Both the position numbers and the translations under genes were made by a program. Below, in pieces: positions 6,546 through 11,905 of a DNA stretch of 11,905 bases. A model generated the notes under the pieces. It was not told the DNA's origin and made no database searches. It saw only the letters and a list, made by a program, of their open reading frames with translations. The stretch comes from Oscillibacter sp. UBA6647. GTDB taxonomy: Bacteria; Bacillota; Clostridia; Oscillospirales; Oscillospiraceae. Numbering within the stretch: position 1 is the stretch's first letter; every line of letters starts with the position of its first letter. The stretch covers positions 1-11,905 of the forward strand of contig DKLF01000099.1 in assembly GCA_002455655.1 (NCBI GenBank), in the 5' to 3' direction.

Positions 6546-7568
6546 TCAGGACAAAATGTTCAGATCCGCCAACACCCGGTCCTCCACATAGGGGTTAAGA
6601 TATTCGTTGACAATGAGCAGCACCTCGTCGGCTTTCAGATAAATATAAGGGGAATGCCACTCCCCGGGCAGGGTGGAAAAATCCACGTTGTCCGCGCCCA
6701 TGGAAAAGGCCTCCTGCCCCAGCCAGGCAAGCTCGCCCAATTCCAGGTCGGTCTTCACGTACTGCTGAAAAATCTTTGCAAACTGGGAAACTTTCGTCAG
6801 GTTGGCAGGCCGCAGGGTCTGCTTCGCCACGGTTTTTAAAAAATCCTGCTGGGTTTTCATCCGGCCAATGTCTTCGCTGCCGTAGCCGGTGCCGTCATTG
6901 TTGTGGCGAAAACGGACCACCTTCAGCGCCTCCGCGCCGGTTAAGTGACGCGTCCCGGCGGAGAAGTGAATGGACAGGTTTTGAATCGGGTCGTCATAGT
7001 CCATGTCCACGGGAATGTTGAAATCCACGCCGCCGATGGCGTCCACCAGCGCGGAAAAGGCCTTCAGGCTGACCTCCACGGTGTAGTCCACCGGAATTCC
7101 CAACTGACAGGATAGGGTTTCCGCCGCCTGCTCCATGCCGCCGATGTTGTAGGCGGCGTTGAATTTATAGTTCTTGCCGTTGATGCGGCTTTTGGTATCC
7201 CGGGGGATGTTTACGCCGTAAATTCGACCGGCTCCAGCGTCCACCGCCACCAGAATGTTGGTGTCGCTGCCGCCGTTTCCGTCGTCCACGCCGGAGACCA
7301 GAATCGTGTAAAAATCGGGCTTTCGGGCCGAATGGGCGGCCTTTGCCGCCAGAGCCAGTTGGTCGGCGTCCTGCAAAGCCAGCTCCGCGGAGGAGAGGGC
7401 CTGAGACGAGGCGGGAAGACCAGCGCCGTTCTCATCCTCCAGTTGGGGCGGGCGGACGATGGCCTTGTAGGTCAGGGTCAGCCCCACAAAAACGGACAGA
7501 ATGACCACAAGCCCCAACAGGCGGCGCTGAAGCGGGGAAATACGGCGGCGACGGCGTTTTTTAACCAT
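6546..7568 (-). CDS. LCP-family (LytR-CpsA-Psr) cell-wall glycopolymer transferase, 340 aa
   Basis: LCP enzymes transfer lipid-linked anionic glycopolymers (teichoic acid, capsule or secondary cell-wall polymer) onto peptidoglycan outside the membrane. The protein starts with a very basic cytoplasmic tip (MVKKRRRRR), one transmembrane helix (about 17-34), a spacer, and the LCP domain from about 85. Visible blocks: SDTNILVAVD (101-110), GVNIPRDT with the phosphate-binding Arg123, KFNAAYNIGG (135-144), IGGVDFNIPVDMDYDD (178-193), and VVRFRHNNDGTGYGSEDIGRM (about 217-237) with Arg219, Arg221 and Arg236. The start is the ATG at 7568. The Shine-Dalgarno AAGGAG (7586-7581) is 12 nt away, rather far; the frame is open to 7670, but no ATG, GTG or TTG lies between and the longer N-terminus is not family-like. 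A promoter (7704-7676) lies upstream. Polymer substrate not identifiable from sequence. Confidence 0.93.
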   Translation of the reverse strand: MVKKRRRRRISPLQRRLLGLVVILSVFVGLTLTYKAIVRPPQLEDENGAGLPASSQALSSAELALQDADQLALAAKAAHSARKPDFYTILVSGVDDGNGGSDTNILVAVDAGAGRIYGVNIPRDTKSRINGKNYKFNAAYNIGGMEQAAETLSCQLGIPVDYTVEVSLKAFSALVDAIGGVDFNIPVDMDYDDPIQNLSIHFSAGTRHLTGAEALKVVRFRHNNDGTGYGSEDIGRMKTQQDFLKTVAKQTLRPANLTKVSQFAKIFQQYVKTDLELGELAWLGQEAFSMGADNVDFSTLPGEWHSPYIYLKADEVLLIVNEYLNPYVEDRVLADLNILS

Positions 7569-7589
7569 GGGTATGGTGAACTCCTTATC

Positions 7590-7616
7590 GGTCTCCGCCC
7601 GCTGGGCGGGAGGACC
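7590..7616 (-). promoter_or_regulatory. Stem-loop in the LCP mRNA leader, next to the Shine-Dalgarno
   Basis: The plus-strand sequence holds CCGCCC (7595-7600), a 3-nt loop, and GGGCGG (7604-7609), extended by GGTC (7590-7593) pairing with GACC (7613-7616) across a small internal loop. In the LCP transcript this hairpin ends 3 nt before AAGGAG (7586-7581). It lies inside the roughly 100-nt leader predicted from the promoter at 7704-7676. There is no T-run after it, so it is more likely to affect translation or mRNA stability than to terminate. Confidence 0.4.
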
Positions 7617-7675
7617 GTCAAATCTAAACGCCGACCCGTGGCAATGGAAAAAACCGGGGGCGGCTGTCATGCCTC

Positions 7676-7704
7676 ATTATACTGCCTTCCGGCGCAAAGC
7701 GCAA
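7676..7704 (-). promoter_or_regulatory. Sigma-A-type promoter of the LCP / SLH-transglutaminase operon
   Basis: On the minus strand: TTGCGC (7704-7699), a 17-nt spacer, and a perfect TATAAT (7681-7676). The start of transcription would be near 7669, giving a leader of about 100 nt before the LCP ATG at 7568. Confidence 0.65.
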
Positions 7705-7750
7705 GGTTGGATTTGCGGGGAAGGGCCTGTGTCTCTTAGCGCGGGAATGC

Positions 7751-7780
7751 TTTACAAAACCGCCGAAAGCGTGCTAAAAT
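7751..7780 (+). promoter_or_regulatory. Strong sigma-A-type promoter with extended -10, upstream of the pseudo-deacetylase gene
   Basis: TTTACA (7751-7756, 5 of 6 consensus) and TAAAAT (7775-7780, 5 of 6) are 18 nt apart, with TGC directly before the -10 box giving an extended -10 (TGn). Transcription would start near 7787, 40 nt before the GTG start at 7827. It diverges from the LCP promoter, whose -35 box is about 47 bp away. Confidence 0.7.
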
Positions 7781-7809
7781 AGAGAAAAACCGCCGTGAGA
7801 AGATGGAAA

Positions 7810-7818
7810 GGGAGGGGG
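7810..7818 (+). promoter_or_regulatory. Shine-Dalgarno deciding the GTG start at 7827
   Basis: GGGAGGGGG lies 8 nt before GTG (7827-7829). It lies inside the codons that would follow the alternative ATG at 7803, which has only GAGAAG directly in front of it and would leave a leader of about 16 nt. The GTG start also gives a signal peptide that begins with the usual Lys-Arg-Arg. Confidence 0.6.
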
Positions 7819-7826
7819 ATCGCCGC

Positions 7827-8930
7827 GTGAAAAGGAGATTTGCCGCCGCAGTGCTGGCGCTGGTTCTGATGGGAACCCTCTGCCCCCCTGTTTCGGCGGA
7901 GGACTCGGTCTATTTTACCGCCGTGGACGAGCGGGTTCTGGATTTGAAGGATTCCACCATGCCCTTCTGGTTCGGCGGATATCTGTACGTGGCCGCCACG
8001 GTGTTTCGGGAATCCGGCGTGAACTATTCCTATAATGTTGTCACTCAGACGCTGGTACTGTACGACTCCAGCCGGTCTTTGGTGTTCGACGTTTCTACCG
8101 GCTCCGGCACCACCGGACAGGGGGAGCTGTATGATCATGTGTGTGTGACCCGGGGCGGAGTGACTTTTGTGGCGGCTTCGCCCGTGGCGTCCTATTTCGA
8201 CCGCGCATACAGCAATACGCCGGTCAACCATGGATACCTGATCCGCGTGAAAAGCGCCGCCGCAGTTCTGCCAGACAGCATGTTTACGGATACCGCGTCC
8301 TACCAGTTGGGCGCGAAATACCAGCAGTATCAAAAGAAAAACACTGCCGACCCGGCGGACGTCAGCCCGGGGGAGACGGGAGACCCCGAGGTCGAGGACC
8401 CCGCTTCTTCCGGAAAGTCGATTTATCTCTGCTTTCTGGCGGAGGAAGGGGAGGCCGTGACCGCGTGGCTGGACGCGCTGGAGAGTCGGGGTGTTCACGC
8501 TGCATTTTATTTTACGGAGGAGGCCCTTTCCCGCAGCGGAGATCAGCTTCGGCGCATCGCGGCCTCCGGCAGTGCCGTGGGCCTGATCCCCGGATTCGGA
8601 GGGGGCGCGGCGGAGCGGTTGGCCACCATGAACCGGACATTGTTCGCCGAGGCGGGGATAAAAACCCGGCTGGTCTATGGGACGGCAGGGGACGCAGCCG
8701 CGCTCCGGGCGGCGGGTTACTGTCCGCTGAGTCCCGGCATCGACCGTGCGCAATACGGACTTGGCTCCTCCGGCGCGGCGAACACGCTCTTGAATCAAAT
8801 TGGCAAACGGCGGGGTCCGGTGTCGGTGTGGCTGGGGAGCGACGTGACTGCCGGGGCTCTGCGGGTGTTTCTTGCCTCCGCCGCGGAGGAGGGGGACCGA
8901 CTGCCCGCCATGACGGAAACAGCCTTTTAA
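7827..8930 (+). CDS. Secreted protein: stalk-like N-terminal domain plus degenerate polysaccharide-deacetylase (NodB) domain, 367 aa
   Basis: An exported protein with a signal peptide (residues 1-24, MKRRF then a hydrophobic core and PVSAED). Residues about 28-145 resemble the stalk / copper-amine-oxidase N-terminal-type domain (GYLYVAATVFRESGVNYSYN, TQTLVLY, GGVTFVAASPVASYF). An acidic Pro-rich linker (172-196) leads to a NodB-like fold from 198: SIYLCFLAEEG where active enzymes have TFDDGP, GVHAAFYFT for the KATFFV strand, LRRIAASGSAVGL for the helix before the HxxH metal motif, TRLVYG for the RxPYG motif, and VWLGSD where the final catalytic His lies. The metal-binding Asp and both His are absent, so I infer no deacetylase activity. 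The start is GTG 7827 with GGGAGGGGG (7810-7818) 8 nt upstream; an in-frame ATG at 7803 has a poor ribosome site. The gene is monocistronic as far as visible. Confidence 0.72.
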   Translation: MKRRFAAAVLALVLMGTLCPPVSAEDSVYFTAVDERVLDLKDSTMPFWFGGYLYVAATVFRESGVNYSYNVVTQTLVLYDSSRSLVFDVSTGSGTTGQGELYDHVCVTRGGVTFVAASPVASYFDRAYSNTPVNHGYLIRVKSAAAVLPDSMFTDTASYQLGAKYQQYQKKNTADPADVSPGETGDPEVEDPASSGKSIYLCFLAEEGEAVTAWLDALESRGVHAAFYFTEEALSRSGDQLRRIAASGSAVGLIPGFGGGAAERLATMNRTLFAEAGIKTRLVYGTAGDAAALRAAGYCPLSPGIDRAQYGLGSSGAANTLLNQIGKRRGPVSVWLGSDVTAGALRVFLASAAEEGDRLPAMTETAF

Positions 8931-8950
8931 GCATGTGTTTTACAAAAAAT

Positions 8951-8980
8951 TCAACATCTGAGAACCAAAGCGTATATAAT
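8951..8980 (+). promoter_or_regulatory. Promoter of the response regulator - histidine kinase - HtrA operon
   Basis: A perfect TATAAT (8975-8980) with TCAACA (8951-8956, 4 of 6 consensus) 18 nt upstream. Transcription would begin around 8987, giving a leader of about 50 nt. No sigma-specific or response-regulator half-site repeat is evident upstream by eye. Confidence 0.65.
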
Positions 8981-8994
8981 GGACAACATAGAGC

Positions 8995-9014
8995 GGGGGA
9001 GACACCCCCATTTT
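8995..9014 (+). promoter_or_regulatory. GGGGG/CCCCC stem-loop at the 5' end of the two-component operon mRNA
   Basis: GGGGG (8995-8999), a 5-nt loop AGACA, and CCCCC (9005-9009), followed by ATTTT and then an A-run. It begins about 8 nt after the predicted transcription start and ends 11 nt before the GGAGG ribosome site. It could be a stabilising 5' hairpin, a weak attenuator, or the only terminator for the gene that stops at 8930. Five base pairs and four T residues make a modest terminator. Confidence 0.4.
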
Positions 9015-9036
9015 AAAAAAGTACGGAGGCAGGACT

Positions 9037-9744
9037 ATGGCGCGAAACATTCTGGTTGTTGAGGACGATCACAACATCTCCGACCTGATCCACATGTATC
9101 TTGTGAAGGAGGGCTTTGACGTCCGCATCGCCGCAGACGGCGGCAGGGCGGTGGAGGAATTCCAGAAGCAGGCGCCCGATCTGATTCTGCTGGATATTAT
9201 GCTGCCGGTGATGGACGGCTGGGCCGTGTGCGCGAAAATCCGGGAGACCAGCAAGGTTCCCATCATTATGCTGACCGCCAAGAGCGAGGTGTTTGACCGC
9301 ATTCAGGGCTTGGAGATGGGGGCGGACGACTATATTGTCAAGCCCTTTGAGATGAAAGAGCTTCTGGCGCGAATCAACGCGGTTCTCCGCCGGACGGAGA
9401 TTCCCAATGACACGTCGAAAAAGCTGACCTTTGACAAGCTGGTGGTGAATCTGGATTCCTACGAGCTGATTGTGGACGGCAAAAAGGTGGACACGCCCCC
9501 CAAGGAGCTGGAGCTTTTGTACCATCTGGCCGCCACGCCCAACCGGGTGTATACCCGCAACCAATTGCTGGACGAGGTGTGGGGCTTCGACTATTTCGGA
9601 GACAGCCGGACCGTGGACGTGCATATCAAGCGCCTGCGGGAAAAGGTGGAGGACGTGTCCGACCAGTGGGCGCTGAAAACCGTGTGGGGCGTGGGCTATA
9701 AGTTCGAGGTTATGGGCGCGGCAAAGCAGACGGATAAGGCATGA
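9037..9744 (+). CDS. OmpR/PhoB-family response regulator, 235 aa
   Basis: A cytoplasmic DNA-binding regulator phosphorylated by the adjacent kinase. The receiver domain (about 4-118) has the acidic pair Asp10/Asp11, the phospho-acceptor Asp53 (LLDIMLPVMDG), Thr80 (MLTAK) and Lys102 (VKPFE). A winged-helix output domain follows (about 130-228), with PPKELELLYHLA, VYTRNQLLDEVWGF, SRTVDVHIKRLREK and VGYKFE, the usual OmpR landmarks. Length is typical (220-240 aa). The start ATG has GGAGG (9025-9029) with a 7-nt gap. It is the first gene of a three-gene operon, and the stop overlaps the kinase start (ATGA). It resembles the WalR/PhoP/ResD group, but the exact orthologue and the DNA target cannot be named from sequence alone; the HtrA partner suggests an envelope-stress regulon. 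Confidence 0.94.
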   Translation: MARNILVVEDDHNISDLIHMYLVKEGFDVRIAADGGRAVEEFQKQAPDLILLDIMLPVMDGWAVCAKIRETSKVPIIMLTAKSEVFDRIQGLEMGADDYIVKPFEMKELLARINAVLRRTEIPNDTSKKLTFDKLVVNLDSYELIVDGKKVDTPPKELELLYHLAATPNRVYTRNQLLDEVWGFDYFGDSRTVDVHIKRLREKVEDVSDQWALKTVWGVGYKFEVMGAAKQTDKA

Positions 9745-11177
9745 AACGGTTGGGCGAGCGCTTTCCGGGGCTGTATTGGCGGCAGATGCTTTTGACCATG
9801 GGTACCGTCCTTCTGACGCTGGCGCTGCTGGGGGCATCCTACTCTGCGCTGGGCTATAACTTCCTCCGCCAGCAGCGGATCAACGATATGGAAACCCGGG
9901 CGGACGTGGTGGCCCGCCTGTCAGCCGGCTATCTGAGCAGCGGCGGCTTTTCAAGCGAAACGGAGCTTTTGACGCTGGCGGGCTTTGCCGCGTCCATATC
10001 CGACTTGAATTTTCTCGTCTGCGACACGCAGGGCCGGGCCCTGCTTTCCACTGACCCGGGGCTGGACGGGCTGTCTGTCACCATCCCTCAGAAGCTGATG
10101 GACAAGACCCTGACGCAGGGCACCAGCTCCGGGCGCTCCAATCTGAATGGTGTGTACACGGAAAAGCACCTTCTGGTGGGGATTCCGGTGGCAGACGCGG
10201 CGGGAAAACAGGTGGGCGTGGTGTTTGCCGTGTCCGTGCTTCACTCTGCGCTGGACAAAATGTGGCAGGGCTTTATCGGCCTGTTTGTCATGACCTCCTG
10301 CGTGGTGCTGATGGTGGCGTTTATGGCTTCCTCTGTCACGGCCATGCGGCAGGTCCGGCCCATCCGGGAGATGGTGGCCGCCACCCGGCGGTTTGCCGAC
10401 GGGGAGTTTGACATCCGCATGCGGGACACGGAACGAAACGATGAAATCGGCGAACTGGCGGTTTCCTTTAACAACATGGCCGAGACGCTGCTGCAAACAG
10501 AGCGCAAGCGCAGAGAGTTTGTCGCCAATATCTCTCACGAGCTGAAAACTCCCATGACCACCATCGCTGGGTATACCGACGGCATTCTGGACGGGACCAT
10601 CCCCTATGAAAGCGAAAAGCAATACCTGCAAATTATCGCGGAGGAGAGCCGCCGTCTGAGCCGCATGGTCCGGCGGATGCTGGACGTGAGCCAGCTCCAG
10701 GCCATCGACCCCATGAAAAGCGGGGCCCACTTTGACCTTTGCGAAAGTATGCGCCGGGTGCTGATTTCCATGGAAAAGAAAATTACCGACCGTGGGCTGG
10801 ATGTGGACGCGGACATCCCGGAGGAGCCGATTTTGGTTCTGGGGGACAACGACATGATTACCCAAGTGATTTACAACCTGTTGGAAAACGCGGCGAAATT
10901 CGCAACGCCCGGCTCCGTGCTGTATCTGGGCGTTGCCCGGCGGGACGGCAAGGCCCGTGTCGTCGTGCGCAACGAGGGAGACACCATTCCGCCCGAGGAG
11001 CTGCCGCTTTTGTTCGAGCGGTTCCACAAGAGCGACAAATCCCGCAGCGAGGATAAGACCGGCGTGGGGCTGGGACTTTATATTGTCAAAACCATTTTGG
11101 AGCAGCACCGGGAAAAAATCAATGTGACCAGCGAGAACGGCGTCACCGAGTTTTCGTTCTCCCTGACCGCGGAATAA
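9741..11177 (+). CDS. Membrane sensor histidine kinase, HAMP-HisKA-HATPase_c, 478 aa
   Basis: The partner kinase of the preceding regulator. TM1 spans about 16-38; an extracytoplasmic sensor domain of about 135 residues follows; TM2 is at about 175-197; then HAMP (about 198-252, PIREMVAATRRFADGEFDIR). The HisKA H-box is FVANISHELKTPMTT with the phosphorylated His266. HATPase_c has the N-box (Asn379-Asn383, NLLENAAKF), a G1 box reading NEGDTI (411-416) in place of the canonical DxGxG, the F-box LFERFHK (424-430), and the G2 box GVGLGLYIVK (441-450). Length and architecture fit class I kinases of the PhoR/ResE/WalK type, but without a PAS domain. Translation overlaps the regulator stop by 4 nt (ATGA), so the two are coupled. 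HtrA starts 10 nt after the stop. The sensed signal is unknown. Confidence 0.93.
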   Translation: MKRLGERFPGLYWRQMLLTMGTVLLTLALLGASYSALGYNFLRQQRINDMETRADVVARLSAGYLSSGGFSSETELLTLAGFAASISDLNFLVCDTQGRALLSTDPGLDGLSVTIPQKLMDKTLTQGTSSGRSNLNGVYTEKHLLVGIPVADAAGKQVGVVFAVSVLHSALDKMWQGFIGLFVMTSCVVLMVAFMASSVTAMRQVRPIREMVAATRRFADGEFDIRMRDTERNDEIGELAVSFNNMAETLLQTERKRREFVANISHELKTPMTTIAGYTDGILDGTIPYESEKQYLQIIAEESRRLSRMVRRMLDVSQLQAIDPMKSGAHFDLCESMRRVLISMEKKITDRGLDVDADIPEEPILVLGDNDMITQVIYNLLENAAKFATPGSVLYLGVARRDGKARVVVRNEGDTIPPEELPLLFERFHKSDKSRSEDKTGVGLGLYIVKTILEQHREKINVTSENGVTEFSFSLTAE

Positions 11178-11187
11178 CGAGGCGCAG

Positions 11188-11905
11188 ATGAACGACCAGT
11201 ATTTAAAAATTGAGCCCCTCGACGGGCAGGCCCCCGTGCCGGATGGGAGCGGGGCTGACCCCCGGGAGGTGGTGGAATACTATCCGCCCCTGCCCTGTCC
11301 CCGGGAGGTGGTGGAGGTTTATGTCCAGCCCCGGCGGCTGCCGGGCCGGGCGGAGCCATCTGCCTCAGTGAATATCATCCCTGTGGTTGGACCGGTTTCG
11401 GCCCCGGCGGTTTCTCAAAGACGGGGCCGGGGAAAACGTGGGCTGTGGATTTTTCTGGTCTGCCTTGCCGTTGCGGGAGGTCTGGCTGTGGGCGCGTTCT
11501 TTTTGAACGGCGGCTTTTTTTACTTCAATCCCTCTTCTTCGGGGGAGGAATACCTGCAAAACGAAGACTGGGATCAGGAGGAGGTTTCCGTTGAGACCTA
11601 TCCATACGGCCAGGGCGCGGTGATGGAGTTGGCCGCCGCCAAGGGCGGCGCGCTGACCATTCAGGAGATTTACCGCAGGGTGAACCCGGCGGTAGTAACG
11701 GTGATTGCCCAGTTGGACCGGGGCGCTTCGGTGGGAACCGGCATGATTTTCCGGGAGGATGGGTATGTACTCACCAATTATCATGTGGTGGCGGGAAGCC
11801 ACGATTGCAGTGTGACGCTGGCCTCCGGCAGGACCTATGAGGCCCTCTATGTGGGCGGGGACAGCGGAAACGACGTGGCGGTTTTAAAGCTGGAAGCCAC
11901 GGGCC
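11188..11905 (+). CDS. HtrA/DegP-like serine protease with N-terminal cytoplasmic tail and TM helix, partial (239 codons, runs off right edge)
   Basis: A membrane-anchored quality-control protease that degrades misfolded envelope proteins. The visible part has a Pro-rich, acidic cytoplasmic tail (1-84), one transmembrane helix (about 86-107), an acidic spacer (114-140), and the start of the trypsin-like domain: VNPAVVTVIAQ (165-175), SVGTGMIF, TNYHVV with catalytic His199, and NDVAVLKLE with catalytic Asp229. The catalytic Ser (GNSGG) and the expected C-terminal PDZ domain lie beyond the edge. The tail contains a 13-residue duplication (PREVVEYYPPLPC / PREVVEVYVQPRR, residues 25-50). The start ATG has GAGG (11179-11182) 5 nt upstream. 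It is the third gene of the two-component operon, 10 nt after the kinase stop, consistent with a stress-response unit. Firmicutes HtrA proteins share this topology. Confidence 0.9.
   Translation, partial: MNDQYLKIEPLDGQAPVPDGSGADPREVVEYYPPLPCPREVVEVYVQPRRLPGRAEPSASVNIIPVVGPVSAPAVSQRRGRGKRGLWIFLVCLAVAGGLAVGAFFLNGGFFYFNPSSSGEEYLQNEDWDQEEVSVETYPYGQGAVMELAAAKGGALTIQEIYRRVNPAVVTVIAQLDRGASVGTGMIFREDGYVLTNYHVVAGSHDCSVTLASGRTYEALYVGGDSGNDVAVLKLEATG
11260..11315 (+). repeat. 39-bp tandem-like duplication inside the HtrA cytoplasmic tail
   Basis: The 17-nt core CCCCGGGAGGTGGTGGA occurs at 11260-11276 and again at 11299-11315, an exact 39-nt (13-codon) spacing. It encodes the repeated PREVVE motif, and the following residues are only partly alike (YYPPLPC versus VYVQPRR), suggesting an old in-frame duplication that has since diverged. 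Confidence 0.8.

Noticed and set aside
5262..6839. 525-codon open frame on the plus strand
   Set aside because: It lies antisense to the SLH-transglutaminase gene and into the LCP gene, has no ribosome site and no recognisable domain; long antisense frames are expected in GC-rich coding DNA.
7752..8798. 348-codon open frame on the minus strand
   Set aside because: Antisense to the pseudo-deacetylase gene, which has a promoter, a strong ribosome site and a signal peptide; the antisense frame has none.
9951..11108. 385-codon open frame on the minus strand
   Set aside because: It is antisense to the sensor kinase, whose H, N and G2 boxes are unmistakable on the plus strand; the antisense product is His/Gln/Gly-rich without motifs.
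1..11905. Possible defence system, CRISPR array, tRNA, IS element or phage genes
   Set aside because: No regularly spaced repeats, no cloverleaf-like sequence, no transposase or phage motif, and every sizeable frame is accounted for by chromosomal genes.

Overview
This 11.9 kb window is densely coding, GC-rich DNA that looks like the chromosome of a high-GC member of the Firmicutes, most likely a clostridial (Oscillospiraceae-type) bacterium. That placement is inferred from gene content: an LCP (LytR-CpsA-Psr) enzyme, an SLH-domain protein, an HtrA protease with a cytoplasmic N-terminus and one transmembrane helix, miaB close to mutS, lspA-rluD as a pair, and strong Gram-positive Shine-Dalgarno sequences. 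No species can be named from the sequence alone. No phage, IS element, tRNA, rRNA or CRISPR array is visible.

Layout. (1) 1-3333, minus strand: miaB (tRNA methylthiolase), then a COG1237-type metallo-beta-lactamase-fold protein, then the 5' part of mutS, which runs off the left edge. (2) 3467-4932, plus strand: a promoter, lspA (lipoprotein signal peptidase) and, overlapping it by 32 nt, an rluD-type pseudouridine synthase. (3) 4961-5025: a GC-rich terminator between converging transcription units. (4) 5037-7568, minus strand: an LCP-family glycopolymer transferase gene followed after 36 nt by a secreted protein with three degenerate SLH repeats and a C-terminal transglutaminase-like domain. 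(5) 7569-7826: a divergent control region with one good promoter on each strand. (6) 7827-8930, plus: a secreted protein with a stalk-like N-terminal domain and a NodB-like (polysaccharide deacetylase) domain that has lost its metal-binding motifs. (7) 8951-11905, plus: a promoter with a perfect -10 box, a short leader hairpin, then an OmpR-family response regulator, a sensor histidine kinase (ATGA overlap) and an HtrA-like serine protease that runs off the right edge.

How it fits together. The left third holds housekeeping functions: tRNA and rRNA modification, mismatch repair and lipoprotein maturation. From about 5 kb rightwards every gene acts at, or plausibly controls, the cell envelope. 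The LCP enzyme would attach anionic polymer to peptidoglycan, SLH repeats classically bind such polymer, the pseudo-deacetylase looks like a glycan-binding or structural secreted protein, and the two-component system with HtrA looks like an envelope-stress unit. I see no defence system or obviously new mobile element. The most unusual items are the catalytically stripped deacetylase fold and the pairing of LCP with an SLH-transglutaminase protein.
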